DNA of 64,000 bases, from positions 1 through 64,000 of the forward strand of contig WPIO01000297.1 in assembly GCA_009760855.2 (NCBI GenBank). Reading direction: 5' to 3'. The DNA comes from Cristatella mucedo (taxonomy: Eukaryota > Bryozoa > Phylactolaemata > Cristatellidae). Position numbers and translations under genes: made by a program. Below the pieces are notes generated by a model. The model saw nothing but the letters and a program-made list of their open reading frames with translations. It was not told where the DNA came from and did no database searches. Position 1 is the first letter of the stretch. Each line of letters opens with the position of its first letter. Shown here in pieces: positions 10,246 through 22,393 of the stretch.

Positions 10246-12880
10246 ATGACTTCAGCACTGTCAGCACATTTACACTTCTCCATTAGCTAGATACAAATTA
10301 CTCATCTATTCTTTACCTCACACCGTATGTGAGAGTGACCCTATTTCATCATTGCAACTACAAGCTCTTGCTGTCACGGCCATTTTGCCACTATCATTGC
10401 TTGCTCTGCATGTACAAATCACTTCTCTTTTCTTTACCTACCAATGCAGAGACAACCCTTTCTACCCATAGGACAAGTAAAATAGAAACACGATACTTGT
10501 TCATTGCAGGTAGACTGCCATTACAGCCATAATTATAATACCACGTTTGTATAGTGCCCTAAGTGAACAAAATATCTTACCACGTTAGCTACAAGTCACT
10601 GAATGATATCTTGATGCGACATGCATGCAGCAGATAGCAAGTATAATGCCTGGCATGCTAAAGCCAAACAAGACACACTCAGAACTACTTGCTTGCACAG
10701 CCTCTGGCCGAAAACATGCAGCGAACCATGCATTACAATTCCACATTGCTAATGTCGCGTCCAACCCCCCCCCCCCATATCGTCCCTGCCGGCCAGAATC
10801 CTAGAATAATGTGTGTTCCTACCCGCCAGAACCTTGATGCAACCGTCTGCAGCAACCGTCTTCAGCAGTCTGCTAGGTCATGCTATGACAGTCAGTTTTT
10901 CTATGCAAGGTCACATGTCACACAAGTCTATTTACAACCCGAGTGTACCAGTCAATTCATTCTCTTAGGGTGGCAATCTCATGGGGTCAAGCAGCATTCC
11001 AAATGAGAGCTTTGAATCTAATTACTCCTCAGTGTTTCGTTGGTTCACCTACAGGCACTTTCGATTACAAACCGGTAAGAAATAGCTAGGCAGAGCCACA
11101 TTGAGACCAAGTAGAAAATACATACCTTCACTGCAATTCGGAAAATATCTACACCAGTGTAGATATCCATATAGTGCATAAAAGAGACGACGATGATGGA
11201 GCAGTCACAGATCACCACCACATACGATATGATACAATTTACCTCTTTGCTTCTATCACATGCCCATAGGCTGCCTGCTACTGTAGAAGCTAGTCCAACG
11301 TGAGCGATACGAAGAGGCTCTATGCAAGTTTGCAGTTGAGGCCGTCAGGACGTGCAGCTAGCTAGTGAAGCTGCCTTACTCGTACTGCTACTTCTTAGCA
11401 TGTCAGAATCTATTTATAGCCTAGCGTTCCCACGTAGCAGCGTTCATGTCAGCAAAAGAACTGACAAGTGAAGCACGGCGTCCGGTCGGAAGTCGGCAGC
11501 TCTCGCCGGCTAGACAGGCCCCTGCCGGACTAGGTAGCTTCGCGGTGGCTCAGCAAATGCAATCAGACTCCGTCTGCCTCCTCAGCTTGATTTATTACAA
11601 GGCAGTTGAAGCAATATTCACATTTATATAGTCGCTTTATAGCCTTAGTGGTCATCAATCCCACTTTCAGCAGGCAATGATGAATTGCCAGTTTTAATAG
11701 TCCAATGGCCAACCTATTTCGTAAATTAAGAGCACTTTTTACTTAGGGTCAGACACAGGGCAGCAATAAAGGTAATATAACTAAATCGTTTAGACTATGC
11801 GAATGAGCTTATAGAAACCGCTGGCTAACCAATTGCTTGCCAGCTGTACGGCCAACTCTCTCCAGGTAAGGCCTACCTGAACCACACGTCTTGTAGTGGC
11901 AGACAAATTACACTTCCCTTGTGCCACTCTGGCTAAGGGTACCTGCCATAGCCTACCTGCCGTTCGGCCAGATCTGACCTATCTCCCTCTCCCTCTCACC
12001 ACGTGTATTTAATATAAAACGAACAAATAAAGAAAAAGTGATTCATGTGCACAACCAGTATGAGATACAGCCACGATTATTAGACTCCTAATAAAAAGTG
12101 TACTAGTCACAAGGCAGACCTAATGGCTGTGGGACTGTACACCAGTGAAACAGGTTGGAAACAAGCAATGACGACGATAAAACAATGTAGCACTTTGTAG
12201 CTGAAGGCTATGAGTGATCGACAAGTGTCAGGTAAGGTAGCTTGCATATTTTGTGCCTAGTGTCAGAGGTCGTAAACTCAACTTCTAAGTACCCTGGTGT
12301 ACATCTTTATCTCTCTTATCCCTTGCATTTTTTTTACTGCTATGAGCAAATTAAAATGTTATAGAATTATATAGAAAGTAGTAGCAAATCAGAAAACTGC
12401 CTACAGGAGCCTGTCTCGATCTGTTAGATAGCAGTGGGCAAAAGAGAAATTGTTTTCCATGTTTGGCCCTGCATAAATGCTCTTTTCATCAGTTCGTCTC
12501 CTCAGCCGTTTTTACATTCGTTGTACACTCATACCTTGTTTAAATTTACAACTCAGAGATTATGCCTAGATGTTCGACTGTAATCACATTCTATCCTTGC
12601 AAATTCACTTCAAGGAGAAATTGTTTTCCATGGGCCCTGCATAAATGCTCTTGCAGGCTCTGTCGTTGCTTCTGGCTGGCATGTATGTAGCCTCAATTGG
12701 CAACAGGAGCTTTAAGCAGGTCTTAGCTCTATTGGCTTCTGTATATAATTTTCAAAGAAGGATTATGCAACGGGCAAGAAATGCTAGTAGCACTTGGTGT
12801 CAAGAGACGATAATTTAGCCTCTTTTGGTAGTATAGATCTGTGCAGTGGATTTCAGAAAGCCGACCATATGCATTACCAA
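10246..12880. other. Unassigned stretch
   Basis: No convincing gene. Noted: a loose tandem similarity at 10290-10450 (CAAATTACTCATCTATTCTTT/CAAATCACTTCTCTTTTCTTT), a poly-C run at 10770, a GC-richer patch at 11440-11560 with a short open frame, and a roughly 35-bp direct repeat (GAGAAATTGTTTTCCATG) at 12440 and 12616. Confidence 0.3.
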
Positions 12881-12914
12881 GAGTACAACTGTATAGTACT
12901 TAATTAGCTGTTCT

Positions 12915-13750
12915 AATAGATGATGCTATAATGCAACCATCACCACGTGCTCGAAATTTAGGTGTCGTTTTCGACAGCTGCCTCAATTTCAAAAGCTTCA
13001 TTCAGAAGACTGCTTCTACAGCTAGCCATCATATCCAATCTCTATCCAAGATTAGGAGCTGTCTCCCACAGTGGCTTGTAAAAAAAAATAACTTGCTGTT
13101 TAGTTCTGTCTTGGCTTGATTATTGCAATTCCCTTTTGGCTGGGCTGCCAATGAAAGATATTACGCCACTGCAGTTGACTATGAATATGGCTGAAAAGCT
13201 AGTCTTCAAGTCCCAGCGGTTTGAGCACGTGTCGCCTTTGCTGAAATAGCTAGGCTGGTTGCCAGTTGAGATAAGGATACAGAGCAAAGTTCTTATACTG
13301 ACCCAAACGGCCCGCCACGGCTTGGCTCCTTAGTACCTAGCTGAACTGCTGCGTCAGTTTTAGCCTGTTCGCACCCTCAGGTCCTGTATAGACAATAAAT
13401 TAGCTGTCCCATTCTTCTGCTTAAAGACAGTTGGCGACAGAAGCTTTAGCTCTGCAGGTCCTCGACTGCAGGACTCGCTTCCACAATTCTTATGCGACGA
13501 CAATTACTCTCTTACTGCCGACTATGGCACGTCCTTTTCAGCGGTCCTGAGCTGGTACTTCCATACTACTCACTATCTAAACTGCTCTCCTGACTCTGCT
13601 ATGCTTGCCACTTTCTCTTTGTTGCGTGAGATGAAGTCTGTTGGGTACCGAATGTGTACCGAATGCCGCTTAGGCTGTGAGTGGGCTACAGAAAACTCTC
13701 CTGCGTAACACCCACGTGGTCTTTATGACTTTGTGAAATTATAAATGGAG
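12915..13750 (+). pseudogene. LINE B fragment (RT C-terminal half and 3' UTR)
   Basis: Starts in the PSPRARNLGVVFDSCLNF coding block and continues through the C-terminal region to the family 3' end (ACACCCACGTGGTCTTTATG, GGAGATACATTA). Multiple stops and frameshifts make it inactive. Confidence 0.7.
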
Positions 13751-14250
13751 ATACATTAAATTACATGAGACCACGAATTGACCCTCAATGGCAAAGTAAG
13801 CGGTTGCTCTTCACGACATTAGTCCCAAAGTTATGGGTTTGAATCCTCCTGTGGACGACCCTTAATTGCTGCTGCAAGAGGTGGCGATATCCTTTGAGGA
13901 TCTTCTGTAACTATTCAAAAGTTTTGAATCTGCTGAAATCGTTCAGAACTGATGGAATTCTCTTCATGTCCGCATCAAACAGACACAGAGAATCGGCTGC
14001 TTGCTTGACTTACTAACACTCTGTGTTCATTCGGTGTGCTGTGTCTTGCTATAAAGCCTTCCAAGATGCACCATTCCTCTCGCTCCGGTTTTCTAAGCTT
14101 TTCTGGAGGTGTTTTCGGAGAGCCTCGCGAAAATATTTATGCGTCACAAGTCGTTACACAGGGCGTTACAAAGTCGTTACAAAGATGACGGCGACCACCC
14201 TAGCAGCAGCCAAGTCGGCTCATTTCAGGACTGTCTAGAGAACTTTGGGT
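13751..14250. other. Unassigned stretch
   Basis: No gene or known repeat seen. A small internal duplication (GTCGTTACAAAG/GTCGTTACACAG) is present near 14150. Confidence 0.3.
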
Positions 14251-14254
14251 TGGT

Positions 14255-14482
14255 CTAATACGTTACTCCGACCCACAAGGCCCGCCACGGCTTGGCTCCT
14301 TCGTACCTCGCTTAATTGCTGCATCAGTTTCAGCCTGTTCGCGAGCTCAGGTCCTGTGTGTTCAATAAATAAGTTGTCCCATTAGTCCGGATAAAGACCG
14401 TTGACGACAAAAGCTTTAGCTCTGCAGGTCCAAGACTGTGGAACTCGCCTCCACAATTCTGACGCAACGACAACTACTCTAG
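14255..14482 (+). mobile_element. LINE B fragment
   Basis: A short plus-strand piece of the LINE B coding end (CGACCCACAAGGCCCGCCACG, CTTTAGCTCTGCAGGTCC). It is joined directly to minus-strand LINE A at about 14482. Confidence 0.65.
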
Positions 14483-15560
14483 GTAAGCCAGTAAGCAGTG
14501 AGTTACAGAAGTCAAGACGGGATGTCACGAATGCATGGACCAACTTACACGTGATATCCTTATCTAAACAAGCCCCAATTTTAGCAATGTTACAAAGCTG
14601 AAAATAGGCAGGATTGACTGTGGAGCTGATGTGGTCGTCTAATGAGAGGTCGCTTTGGAATATGACACCTAGATTTCGAGCTGATTCAACTGGAGATATG
14701 CTGGCAGAGCCAATTTTGAGAGTCAGCCTTTCCAATCTCTGGATCACACTGGGTTTTCCCATAATTGGTAATTTAGTTTTATCATCGTTTTGTTTAAGAA
14801 AATCTGCTGCCATCCATGTGCCGATGTCATCAATACATGCAGCGAGTGAGTCGAGAGAATTCGAGGTGCTTGAACGCTGGGAGGGATCAAAGCAAAGGTA
14901 CAACTGAGTGTCATCTGCATAGAAGGGAAAGCCTAGACTGTGCTTGGAAATCACATCGGCAAGAGGGAGAGTATAAACCGTCAAAAGAACCGGACCTAAC
15001 ACGAAGCCCTGAGGTACTCCATATTTCAGAGGTACTACAGATGATCTTTGTCCATTCATGTCAATACTCGGGAGTCTCCCACTGAGATAGGACCTGAACC
15101 ACTGCTGAGCAGTGCCAGTGATGCCCAGGCGAGATGAGAGGCGCTCTAGAAGAACTTTGTGATCGATGGTATCAAAAGCTGCCGAAAGATCGAGCAAAAC
15201 AAGCAGAGACACTCTACCCATGTTTGCATTCCTAAGTAGGTCGTTGTATACCCTAAGCAATGCTGACTCTGTGGAGTGATTAGGTCTATAGCCAGACTGG
15301 AACTTACTAGCAAGGTGTGAGGTTTCGATATATGAGTTCAGCTGGTCTGCCACGACCCGTTCCAGTGCCTTTGATAGGAATGGTAGAAGGGAGACTGGGC
15401 GGTAGTTGCTTAGGTTCCCTTGGTCTAGTGTAGCTTTCTTGAAAAGTGGCCTGACTACAGCTTTTTTGGAAGGTGCTGGGACATGACCTGAGGCTAATGA
15501 CATATTAATGATGTTAGTTATGCATGGCAGCAGCAGATCAATGCATGGGATGATCCATGC
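14483..15560 (-). pseudogene. LINE A reverse transcriptase fragment, largely open
   Basis: The longest unbroken LINE A reading (about 350 codons of RT within a 431-codon frame). It contains the N-terminal thumb/finger region (NYRPVSLLP), HSTESALLRV, LLDLSAAFDTIDH, GVPQGFVLGP (S to F at a conserved site) and the catalytic YADD. It lacks the endonuclease and the C-terminal end. The frame runs past the element at both ends into unrelated sequence, so no intact protein is predicted. Preservation implies a fairly recent insertion. Confidence 0.75.
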
Positions 15561-15636
15561 TTGAAAGGCAGGTTTTATGAACATCGGAAATTTACATACA
15601 CTGCACGTATGCCCTGTAACATCCCGCTGATCAAGG

Positions 15637-15852
15637 TGCTTATGCGTGCTGACACTGTGCATGCTGCCACTAACCACATTTGCATGCTGACCCTGTGCAT
15701 GTCACCCCTAACCATGTTATTCAATTTGTTTGTTTATCAAGTATGATATTACTTACCATTCAGTTGCATTTCCCTTTGCAGCAAATGCAAAGTGCCTAGA
15801 TAGAGATTGAGTACTCTGGGGGCGCTTTATCAAGTGCATTATTATTATTAAC
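15637..15852 (+). mobile_element. LINE A 3' UTR fragment with (ATT)n tail
   Basis: Begins GTGCTTATGCGTGCTGACAC and ends in ATTATTATTA. The related region near 26625 lacks this segment, so it looks like a 5'-truncated insertion. It faces the minus-strand LINE A at 14483-15560. Confidence 0.7.
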
Positions 15853-16934
15853 TAAACCACTCATGTGCTGTGTCAATGCCGTGTGGGTGTGCTGATATGT
15901 GCAGTAGAAATTCTTGCTTATAAAAGGCATGAATCCTGGTGCTCAAAATGAACACGATGAATGTCACAAAAATCTGAAGTGAAATCAGGTGGATCTAAGC
16001 AGATATGATAGTCAATTGTCTTTCCGGTGACTGCTATGTCGCGATGATGACTAAGCAGTGAGTCGTAAGGCATCTAGAGTCAAACCTAGACCAAATCATT
16101 ACCAAATCATTTCCAAATCGTCTAAGGGATAGACGTTACATTTGTCTATTCGGTGACGTGTAGTATGTGACTACACTGCTTGCGATAAGTGACTATGCTA
16201 GCAAAAAGCAATGAGTTACGGTTTCCTGATTAAAAAGCCTTAATTAAAGGGCATGTAGCTGCAGGATGACTTGGCAACTAACTGACCAGTTTGCAGTGTA
16301 ATGAAAATTTGCCTACTGCCAGGATCAAAGCCGCTAATTGTGACAGGGAGTGGGATCATGCTATCCCGAGGGGTTTTATTAAGTTCAATAGGTCTGGACC
16401 GTTCGATTCCCTACTAAGCAGGTAGTGCTGGCTTCTTGAGCTCATATAAAGCAAAATCAGGCACACACCAAATATAATTTGCGACAACATGTTTCCAAAT
16501 GTTATTTGATTCAATACACATCTTCTACCAACCGCCGTGCTGAAATGAGTGAGCACCTCTATTAATCGCGGCCCACCGTTCGGTTTCACCCAGCACCAGA
16601 CAAAAATACTAAAACGCATTCTGCATTCTTTTTATGACGGTGGAGTAAGCGAGAAAATTAGTATACGCATTGACTGGCTACATACAAAATATCCTTTATA
16701 GGTACTTCAACCTACCTTGGTCGAAACTAGATGAACAATAATTAGACGGAAAAATACCACCTGCAGGTTAATGGCTGCCTAACAATGCGAAACCAGCAGT
16801 GGCACGGAATACATACCCGCTTGGAAACCGTGTGATTGCTTTGGCAGCAAATGTATTTCCAGTGATAATTAAACTAATTTCTATTTTAACCTGGATATTA
16901 TCGGAATATTCTTATGTTGAGCTCGAGCATACCC

Positions 16935-17165
16935 CAGCCTACAACAATGCCGGGACAAACGTCGTCTGCCGGTACTAGGATCGAGGTACCACCCGACATT
17001 GTCTAGCCAATCGGAGCGCAGCGTTCCTACTGCTAGCCGCTAGCAACAATGCTAACCAATTGGAGGGAAGCGTTCATGGGCAGCAGACAACAGGAAGAGC
17101 CGGTTAGCATTAACGTCACAAACTGAGTTGAGGATTAAACATTGTTGAGTTGGGTGTGTTCCGAG
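16935..17165 (+). repeat. Dispersed repeat (also at 21205-21470)
   Basis: GCCGGTACTAGG, TAGCCAATCGGAGC, CTACTGCTAG and GTTAGCAACAA-like blocks occur in the same order at both sites. The family is not recognised; ends are not defined. Confidence 0.5.
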
Positions 17166-17702
17166 TAATACAAGTAGCTTGCTGTTTATATATACGAGTA
17201 AAATCATGCTCACAACACATACACACGCACGAATCCCACCGACGAGCCGTCTGCCAGGGTGGTGAGCAGGCCTGACCACCTGACCACCGTTTTACCGACG
17301 GCCCCCTCACGCTTCTGTTGCCAGGGAGAAGCCTGGATGATACGACTGTATTCTGCCGAAAGTGCTGCTCTCTCAATCGTGGCGGAGATTTGACGATGAC
17401 CCTGTTTCCCACATCTTTGATCTTTCCTTCATTGTTCTAGGCTAATCAAGGTCGGGAGGTCCCTCAGGCCTATTGCCGGCAGAGAACATTTGTCACGGCA
17501 CTATCGTAGACTGGGTATGCATTATTGCACGCTTTCATTCATTTTAATTCATTCTTTAATTTCATTCTCCCCTCCCAACTTAGAGCGTGCTAGGCCTTGT
17601 CAACTATTCGTTGCAGAATTGCAACGGAGCGGCTCTCAGGCTAGCAGCGATATTAGCCCTGGCCTTAGTGGGTCTGACTAGGGCACCTTGAGCAACCGTA
17701 GC

Positions 17703-17818
17703 GGGTGGACTAGCCAAGGGTTAGCCAAGGGCTGGCCAAGGACTAGCCAAGAAGAATTAGGGGTGGACTAGCCAAGGGTTAGCCAAGGGCTGGCCAAGGA
17801 CTAGCCAAGAAGAATTAG
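17703..17818. repeat. 58-bp tandem duplication
   Basis: Two virtually identical 58-bp copies starting GGGTGGACTAGCC at 17703 and 17761, themselves made of short AGCCAAGG(G/A) repeats. Confidence 0.9.
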
Positions 17819-18081
17819 GCCGAGGACGGACACCGAGAGCTAGGGTCCGACGAAAACAATAACAGCTACGCCCAAGGTCAAGAGGGGAGAGAGATAGAGT
17901 ATAAACGACAGAACTGACAGAGCTCAGGGCTGCAGCTTCGGTAGTCGATGCGAGACTACGCTTCGAGAGATAAACCTATGGCGCAAAACAGGTAAGTGCA
18001 ACTTAGACTTCGCAGTTGTGTTCTGCCAGCTTATCAGTTAGCTGCTCGTATCTTGAGGTGCTGTAACGATCCGCCTTGTAG

Positions 18082-18237
18082 TCGGGCTTCGGGAGTTGGT
18101 TCAGTTAACTCCGTCGGTCCGGTACGTGCCGCGTAGACGTAGACGCACAGGGTAGTTGGTTATACTCGGGCTTCGGGAGTTTGCGAAGTTAACTTCGTCA
18201 GTCCGGTACGCGCCACGTAAAGCGCTAGCACCGGCGC
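18082..18237. repeat. 84-bp tandem duplication in LTR-like element
   Basis: TCGGGCTTCGGGAGTT recurs at 18082 and 18166, followed by matching CCGGTACG(T/C)GCC(G/A)CGTA blocks. Confidence 0.75.
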
Positions 18238-18539
18238 GTAACCACTACTAACAGGCCCACAATAAACTGCTGCTTTCGGCACCCAGTTGTGGCCGCCTGT
18301 TTTTAACCGCACTGAAGCACTGCATCTCACAGTCCACCGGTAGTGAGCCGGGGACGAGCTTCTGTGCGGTTACAGAATTCTTTTGAAGATCTTAGATATT
18401 GCGAACGTCGTATATGCAAACAATACAGCTAAGACCCGTTTAAAAATATTCTGTTTGTTATTTGACCGCAGTGAGTAACAAATTACGTGCCTATGGTTAT
18501 CTAAACACTTATCGCTTCGGGCTGCTGGGTCTCCCACGC

Positions 18540-20840
18540 CAGCAGTGGCCTTAGCTACGCCGGCGGCTAGTCTACTGCAAGTTAGTGGCGATCGTTCGCA
18601 GTTATTATCGCTTTGTCACCGCAGATCAAATGCATTGCTAGATATCACTGCTGTTGCTAAGATTTGTGACCACCGTAGACGCCACTCTTTTGGCTGCAAC
18701 AGCGAGCTGAGTACCCGCTCGCTTGGTATTCCGAGCATTGTCGAGAACCGCTCAGCACGCTCCCCCACGTTCGTCGCTGTGAATCATTCTAACTTAGTGG
18801 TCACCAGGCCTGTTAGAACTCCGACCACCTAACCTAACGCTTACCTCTGGAATCCTTGCTCAATATGCAATAAACCACTAGTAGTAATTATAATAATAAA
18901 AAAACAACCTCATTTCTGAAAATGGTCTCAGTCTGCTCGCCTTGACCTAAACTAATAATAATTAAAGGCTGTATATCGACTAGTTTCTCATTCTTTCACA
19001 CCCCTAGTTCAATCAAGACTGGAGATGGAGTTGCTGTTATCTTATGCTCGAAATTCAACTTCAAGCCATTTGCAATACCCTCGAAGCAGACTTTCGAATC
19101 GATTGTCTTGACTTAACCCCAAAACAAGCCACTGATGCTGGCAGCAGTAATAATATTGCACTTAGCAGTCTATCGCCCACCATGTACCAAATCGTCATTC
19201 AGCTCAGATTTCTCTGATGTCATTTCGATGGTGTGTGCAAGAAATTGATCCTTACTCGTTATGATTAATTTCAACATTCACTTTAATAACTTATCTGAAG
19301 CCTTCAGCACTGAACTTCGTGCATTACCTGACTAATTATCTATCGTGGCTCATGTGCATGGTACTACTCAAATCAAGGGTCACACACACGACAACATGTT
19401 TTCATGCAACTGCACTTTGTGATAAAAAATTATCACAAAATCCTGCTTATCTGACCACATGCAGGTCTCATTCGGTCTACCATTTGTGCCCTCCTCCTCC
19501 TCTAAAATCACATGTGAATCGCAAAACCTGAGGACCCTGACATCTATGCTGTCCGTGCGAGACTATCAGCCTCGCCTCTGCTGCTCAGTCCCCCTCCGGT
19601 CTGTCATCATTGGTAGATAGCTGCAATGCGGCACTAGCTGACACGCTCGATGAGTTTGCACCTCCGACTAAGCGCACTGTGCGCCCCCGCCCAGACAGCC
19701 GATGTAATGTAATGTAATGTAATGTATCTCCGTCAGTAACTCCACAAAGTCATAAAGACCATGTGGGTGTTATGCAGGAGAGTTTTGTATAGCGCACTCA
19801 CAGCCTAAGCGGCTTTCGGTACGCATTCGGTAGCCAACAGACTTCGTCTCACGCAACAAAGAGAAAGTGGGAAGCATAGCAGAGTTAGGAGAGCAGTTGA
19901 GGTATTGAGTAGCATAGAAGTAGCAGTTCAGGACAGCTGAAAAAGATGTGCCACAGTCGATTCCTTGCAGCACCTCAATGTCTAAATTCAAGCAGGTCAG
20001 TAGTGATCTCGTCCTGAAGTTCACATCTCAATCAAAAACAGGCAACTAGTCCTTTGGATCCTTTCCCCACTGTCCTGCTCCTACGTTGCATTGATCTGCT
20101 GCTGCCATTCATAACTAACGTCATTAATATGTCATTAGCCTCAGGTCATGTCCCAGCACCTTTAAAAAAAGCTGTGGTTAGGCCAATTCACGAGACAGTG
20201 ACACTAGACCAAGAGAACTTTAGCAACTACCGTCCAGTCTCCCTTCTAAATTTCCCTATCAAAGACACTGGAACGAGTCGTGGCAGACCAGCCAAACTCC
20301 TATATTGAAACATCTAACCGTGCTATTAAGTTCCAGTCTGGCTTTAGAGCTAATCACTCCACAGAGTCGGCATTGCTTCGGATGTATAGCGACCTACTCA
20401 GGAATTCAGACATGGGTAGAGTATCTGTGCTCGACCTTTCGGCAGCTTTTGACACTATCGATCACCAAGTTCGTCTTGAGCGCCTATCATATCTCGTCTG
20501 GGCATCACTGGCACGGCTCTGCAATGATTCAGGTCTTACCTAAGTGGGAGATTCCAGAGTATTGATGCGAACGGACAAAAATCATCCAAGGTGCCTCTGA
20601 AATATGGGGTTCCTTAGAGCTCCGTGCTAGGTCTGGTTCTTTTCATGGTTTATAATCTCCTTCTTGCCGATGTGATTGCCAAGCACAATCTCGAGTTTCA
20701 CTTCTTTGCGGATGACACTCAGTTGTACCTTTGCTTTGATCCCTCCCAGCCTTCGAGCACCTCAAATTCTCTCAACTCCGTTGACAACATCAGCAAATTG
20801 ATTGCCGCAAATTTTCTCAAATTTATCAGGTGAATTATTA
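18540..20840 (+). pseudogene. LINE A copy, decayed, interrupted by LINE B
   Basis: Collinear with the 32.6-35.8 kb copy: 5' region (GCATTGTCGAGAACCGCTCA at 18730), endonuclease remains, then RT ([29 protein letters not shown] with YADD changed to FADD). A LINE B fragment sits at 19695-19965 and replaces about 360 bp of LINE A. Many stops and frameshifts; it ends abruptly at about 20830. Inactive. Confidence 0.7.
19695..19965 (-). mobile_element. LINE B 3'-end fragment inserted in LINE A
   Basis: A tail of ATGTA repeats (TAATG x4) leads into the family 3' end (CTCCACAAAGTCATAAAGACC) and the last coding codons in reverse. It is flanked on both sides by LINE A. Confidence 0.75.
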
Positions 20841-21204
20841 TAATTGTTATTATTATCACTCAGTTAAGGCTCGAACCACCTTGGGGCTCATCAAGCTGAC
20901 CGTAAGTGTCAACAAGTACGTGCAATAATAGTACAAAACAATAATACAATTCAAACCACCGAGAGACTCATCGAAGCCATTGATTTCTATAACCAAAGAA
21001 TAATCTCATGGGCAATAGATTGGAATGCTGCTGACATGTCTAGCAGGATGACATGTGACGAAGCCTGAATAAACTTGATTTATGATGTCATCCGTCTAAT
21101 GGACGAGAGCTGCAGTTCTTGCCATATGGAGGAAGTAAGCCTAGTTTGAACATTTATGCTATCAGGAAGCAATATTTGATTTGAACGATATGTGGTTTCG
21201 TTCA
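20841..21204. other. Unassigned stretch
   Basis: AT-rich, with ATTATTATTATC near the left end; nothing else recognised. Confidence 0.3.
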
Positions 21205-21470
21205 TGCATACACTAGCCAACGACAGTGCCGTGCCTAAATGTTTCCATCAGCCGGTACTAGGCTGGAGGACCCTCCCGCCAACGACTAGCCAATCGGAGC
21301 TCAGCTTTTCTACTGCTAGGCGTTAGCAACAAAGCTAACAATCGGAGCAGGCATTCCTGAACGGCAGGCGACCGAAGCCAGGAACGTCTGCAGGACGGCA
21401 GTTAAGCTCCTCCCTCCAGCTCGGTGCACAGTCGAATAAAGTGGCTGTGCTGCTCGTCCTGGCATTTTGT
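21205..21470 (+). repeat. Dispersed repeat (also at 16935-17165)
   Basis: The second copy of the GCCGGTACTAGG/TAGCCAATCGGAGC repeat. About 275 bp of unassigned sequence follows. Confidence 0.5.
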
Positions 21471-21744
21471 ACACTTTGCGACAGCAACCAAACTACACGA
21501 TATTAGGTCAAAATATAAATTCAATGTCCTGATTTTGAATGGTTGAACGATTTTGTAAGTCGAATAGAAACCACCCAAAGATGGGAGTCTACAATATTTA
21601 ACTAGCAATTATTACTTGTGCTTTAGGTAAGGGGTCTCATCAATTGTCATCCATTGTCATATGTATATGTTGCTAATGATCCACTTGCTTTCTCAAGTAC
21701 TACTTAAATGTATGTCAGTAGCCATTTCTAGGGATGAGAGACAG

Positions 21745-22110
21745 ATAGATTATAAGAATAACAATCCATTTGACATAGCGTCCTCAAATAACTCAATCTC
21801 TTTGTAGGCACTTTACAATTGCTGCAAAGGAAGCACGATCAAATGGTTAGTGGTAGCATGCTCAATAAACCACAAGAATATCACGGTTAGGGATGACATG
21901 CTCAAGGTAAGTATGCAAGTGTGGTTAGTGGCAGCACGCACAGTGTCAGCACGAATAAGCACATAAAGGACCAACTACAGGGACCCATTAAATGCTGTCA
22001 TAAAGAGCTACGTTTTTAGTTTCTTTTTAAATGTGATCGAGTTAGGAAATGTCGCGACACAAGTCGATAGTGAGTTTCAGCCTTTGGAGCTGATTAAGTT
22101 CTCTTAGGTG
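21745..22110 (-). mobile_element. LINE A 3'-end fragment
   Basis: A GCGTCCTCAAATAACTCAATC tail region, then the 3' UTR and the eroded end of the coding region in reverse. Confidence 0.6.
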
Positions 22111-22359
22111 TTACACAAATGAAATATTCTCATTCTTATCCTCATTATAAAATTGACGCGATTTGTGCCGAAAGCAAGAATGCAAATATGCCTGACGACC
22201 GCATGCATTTCGTATTGTCGACGACCGGAACTCGAAAGAACTGGCACCCGGAGTCCATTCAGCTACCAAAGCTTCAGCGACCCAGCGAAGTCGCATTGTG
22301 CTCTTGCTGTAGCTGCTGCTACTGCTTTTGTAAAGGTTCTTTCTTTTTTTGCAGTTCTA

Positions 22360-22392
22360 TGTAGCTGCTGCTGCTGCTGCTGCTGCTGCCCC
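22360..22392. repeat. (CTG)n microsatellite
   Basis: A short run of CTG/CAG triplets, with looser GCTGCTGCTA-type triplets to its left. It would encode Gln on the minus strand. Confidence 0.8.
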
Positions 22393-22393
22393 G

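Larger units (their letters stand above)
15565..17420. repeat. Old duplicated segment, copy 1 (pair with 26590-27281 plus 30169-30650)
   Basis: Shares ordered blocks with 26.6-27.3 kb (CACGTATGCCC, ATGTGCTGTGTCA, ATGAATCCTGGTGCTCAAAAT, GTGCTGGCTTCTTGAGCTC) and then with 30.2-30.65 kb (TTTCACCCAGCACCAGACAAAA, AGATACGACTGTATTCT, TTTGACGATGACCCT). This copy additionally holds a LINE A 3' UTR and the 16935-17165 repeat; the other holds an LTR plus LINE B. No gene is recognised within. Confidence 0.6.
17491..18374 (+). mobile_element. Possible solo LTR
   Basis: An 884-bp stretch from TGTCACGG to GGTTACA has the expected LTR order: a possible TATA box (TATAAA at 17900), a polyadenylation signal (AATAAA at 18261) and TGT...ACA ends. 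It shares the GGTTACA end with the better-supported LTR at 45152-45890. No target duplication is visible and no internal retroelement sequence follows, so it is a tentative solo LTR. It carries two internal duplications (17703-17818 and 18082-18237). Confidence 0.4.

Noticed and set aside
11446-11631. Small gene at 11.4-11.6 kb
   Set aside because: A short 61-codon frame with no recognisable domain, conserved context or splice support.
14483-15852. Single twin-primed LINE A insertion (5' inversion)
   Set aside because: About 75 bp between the inverted and direct parts match the duplicate at 26.6 kb, so the two parts are more likely separate insertions.
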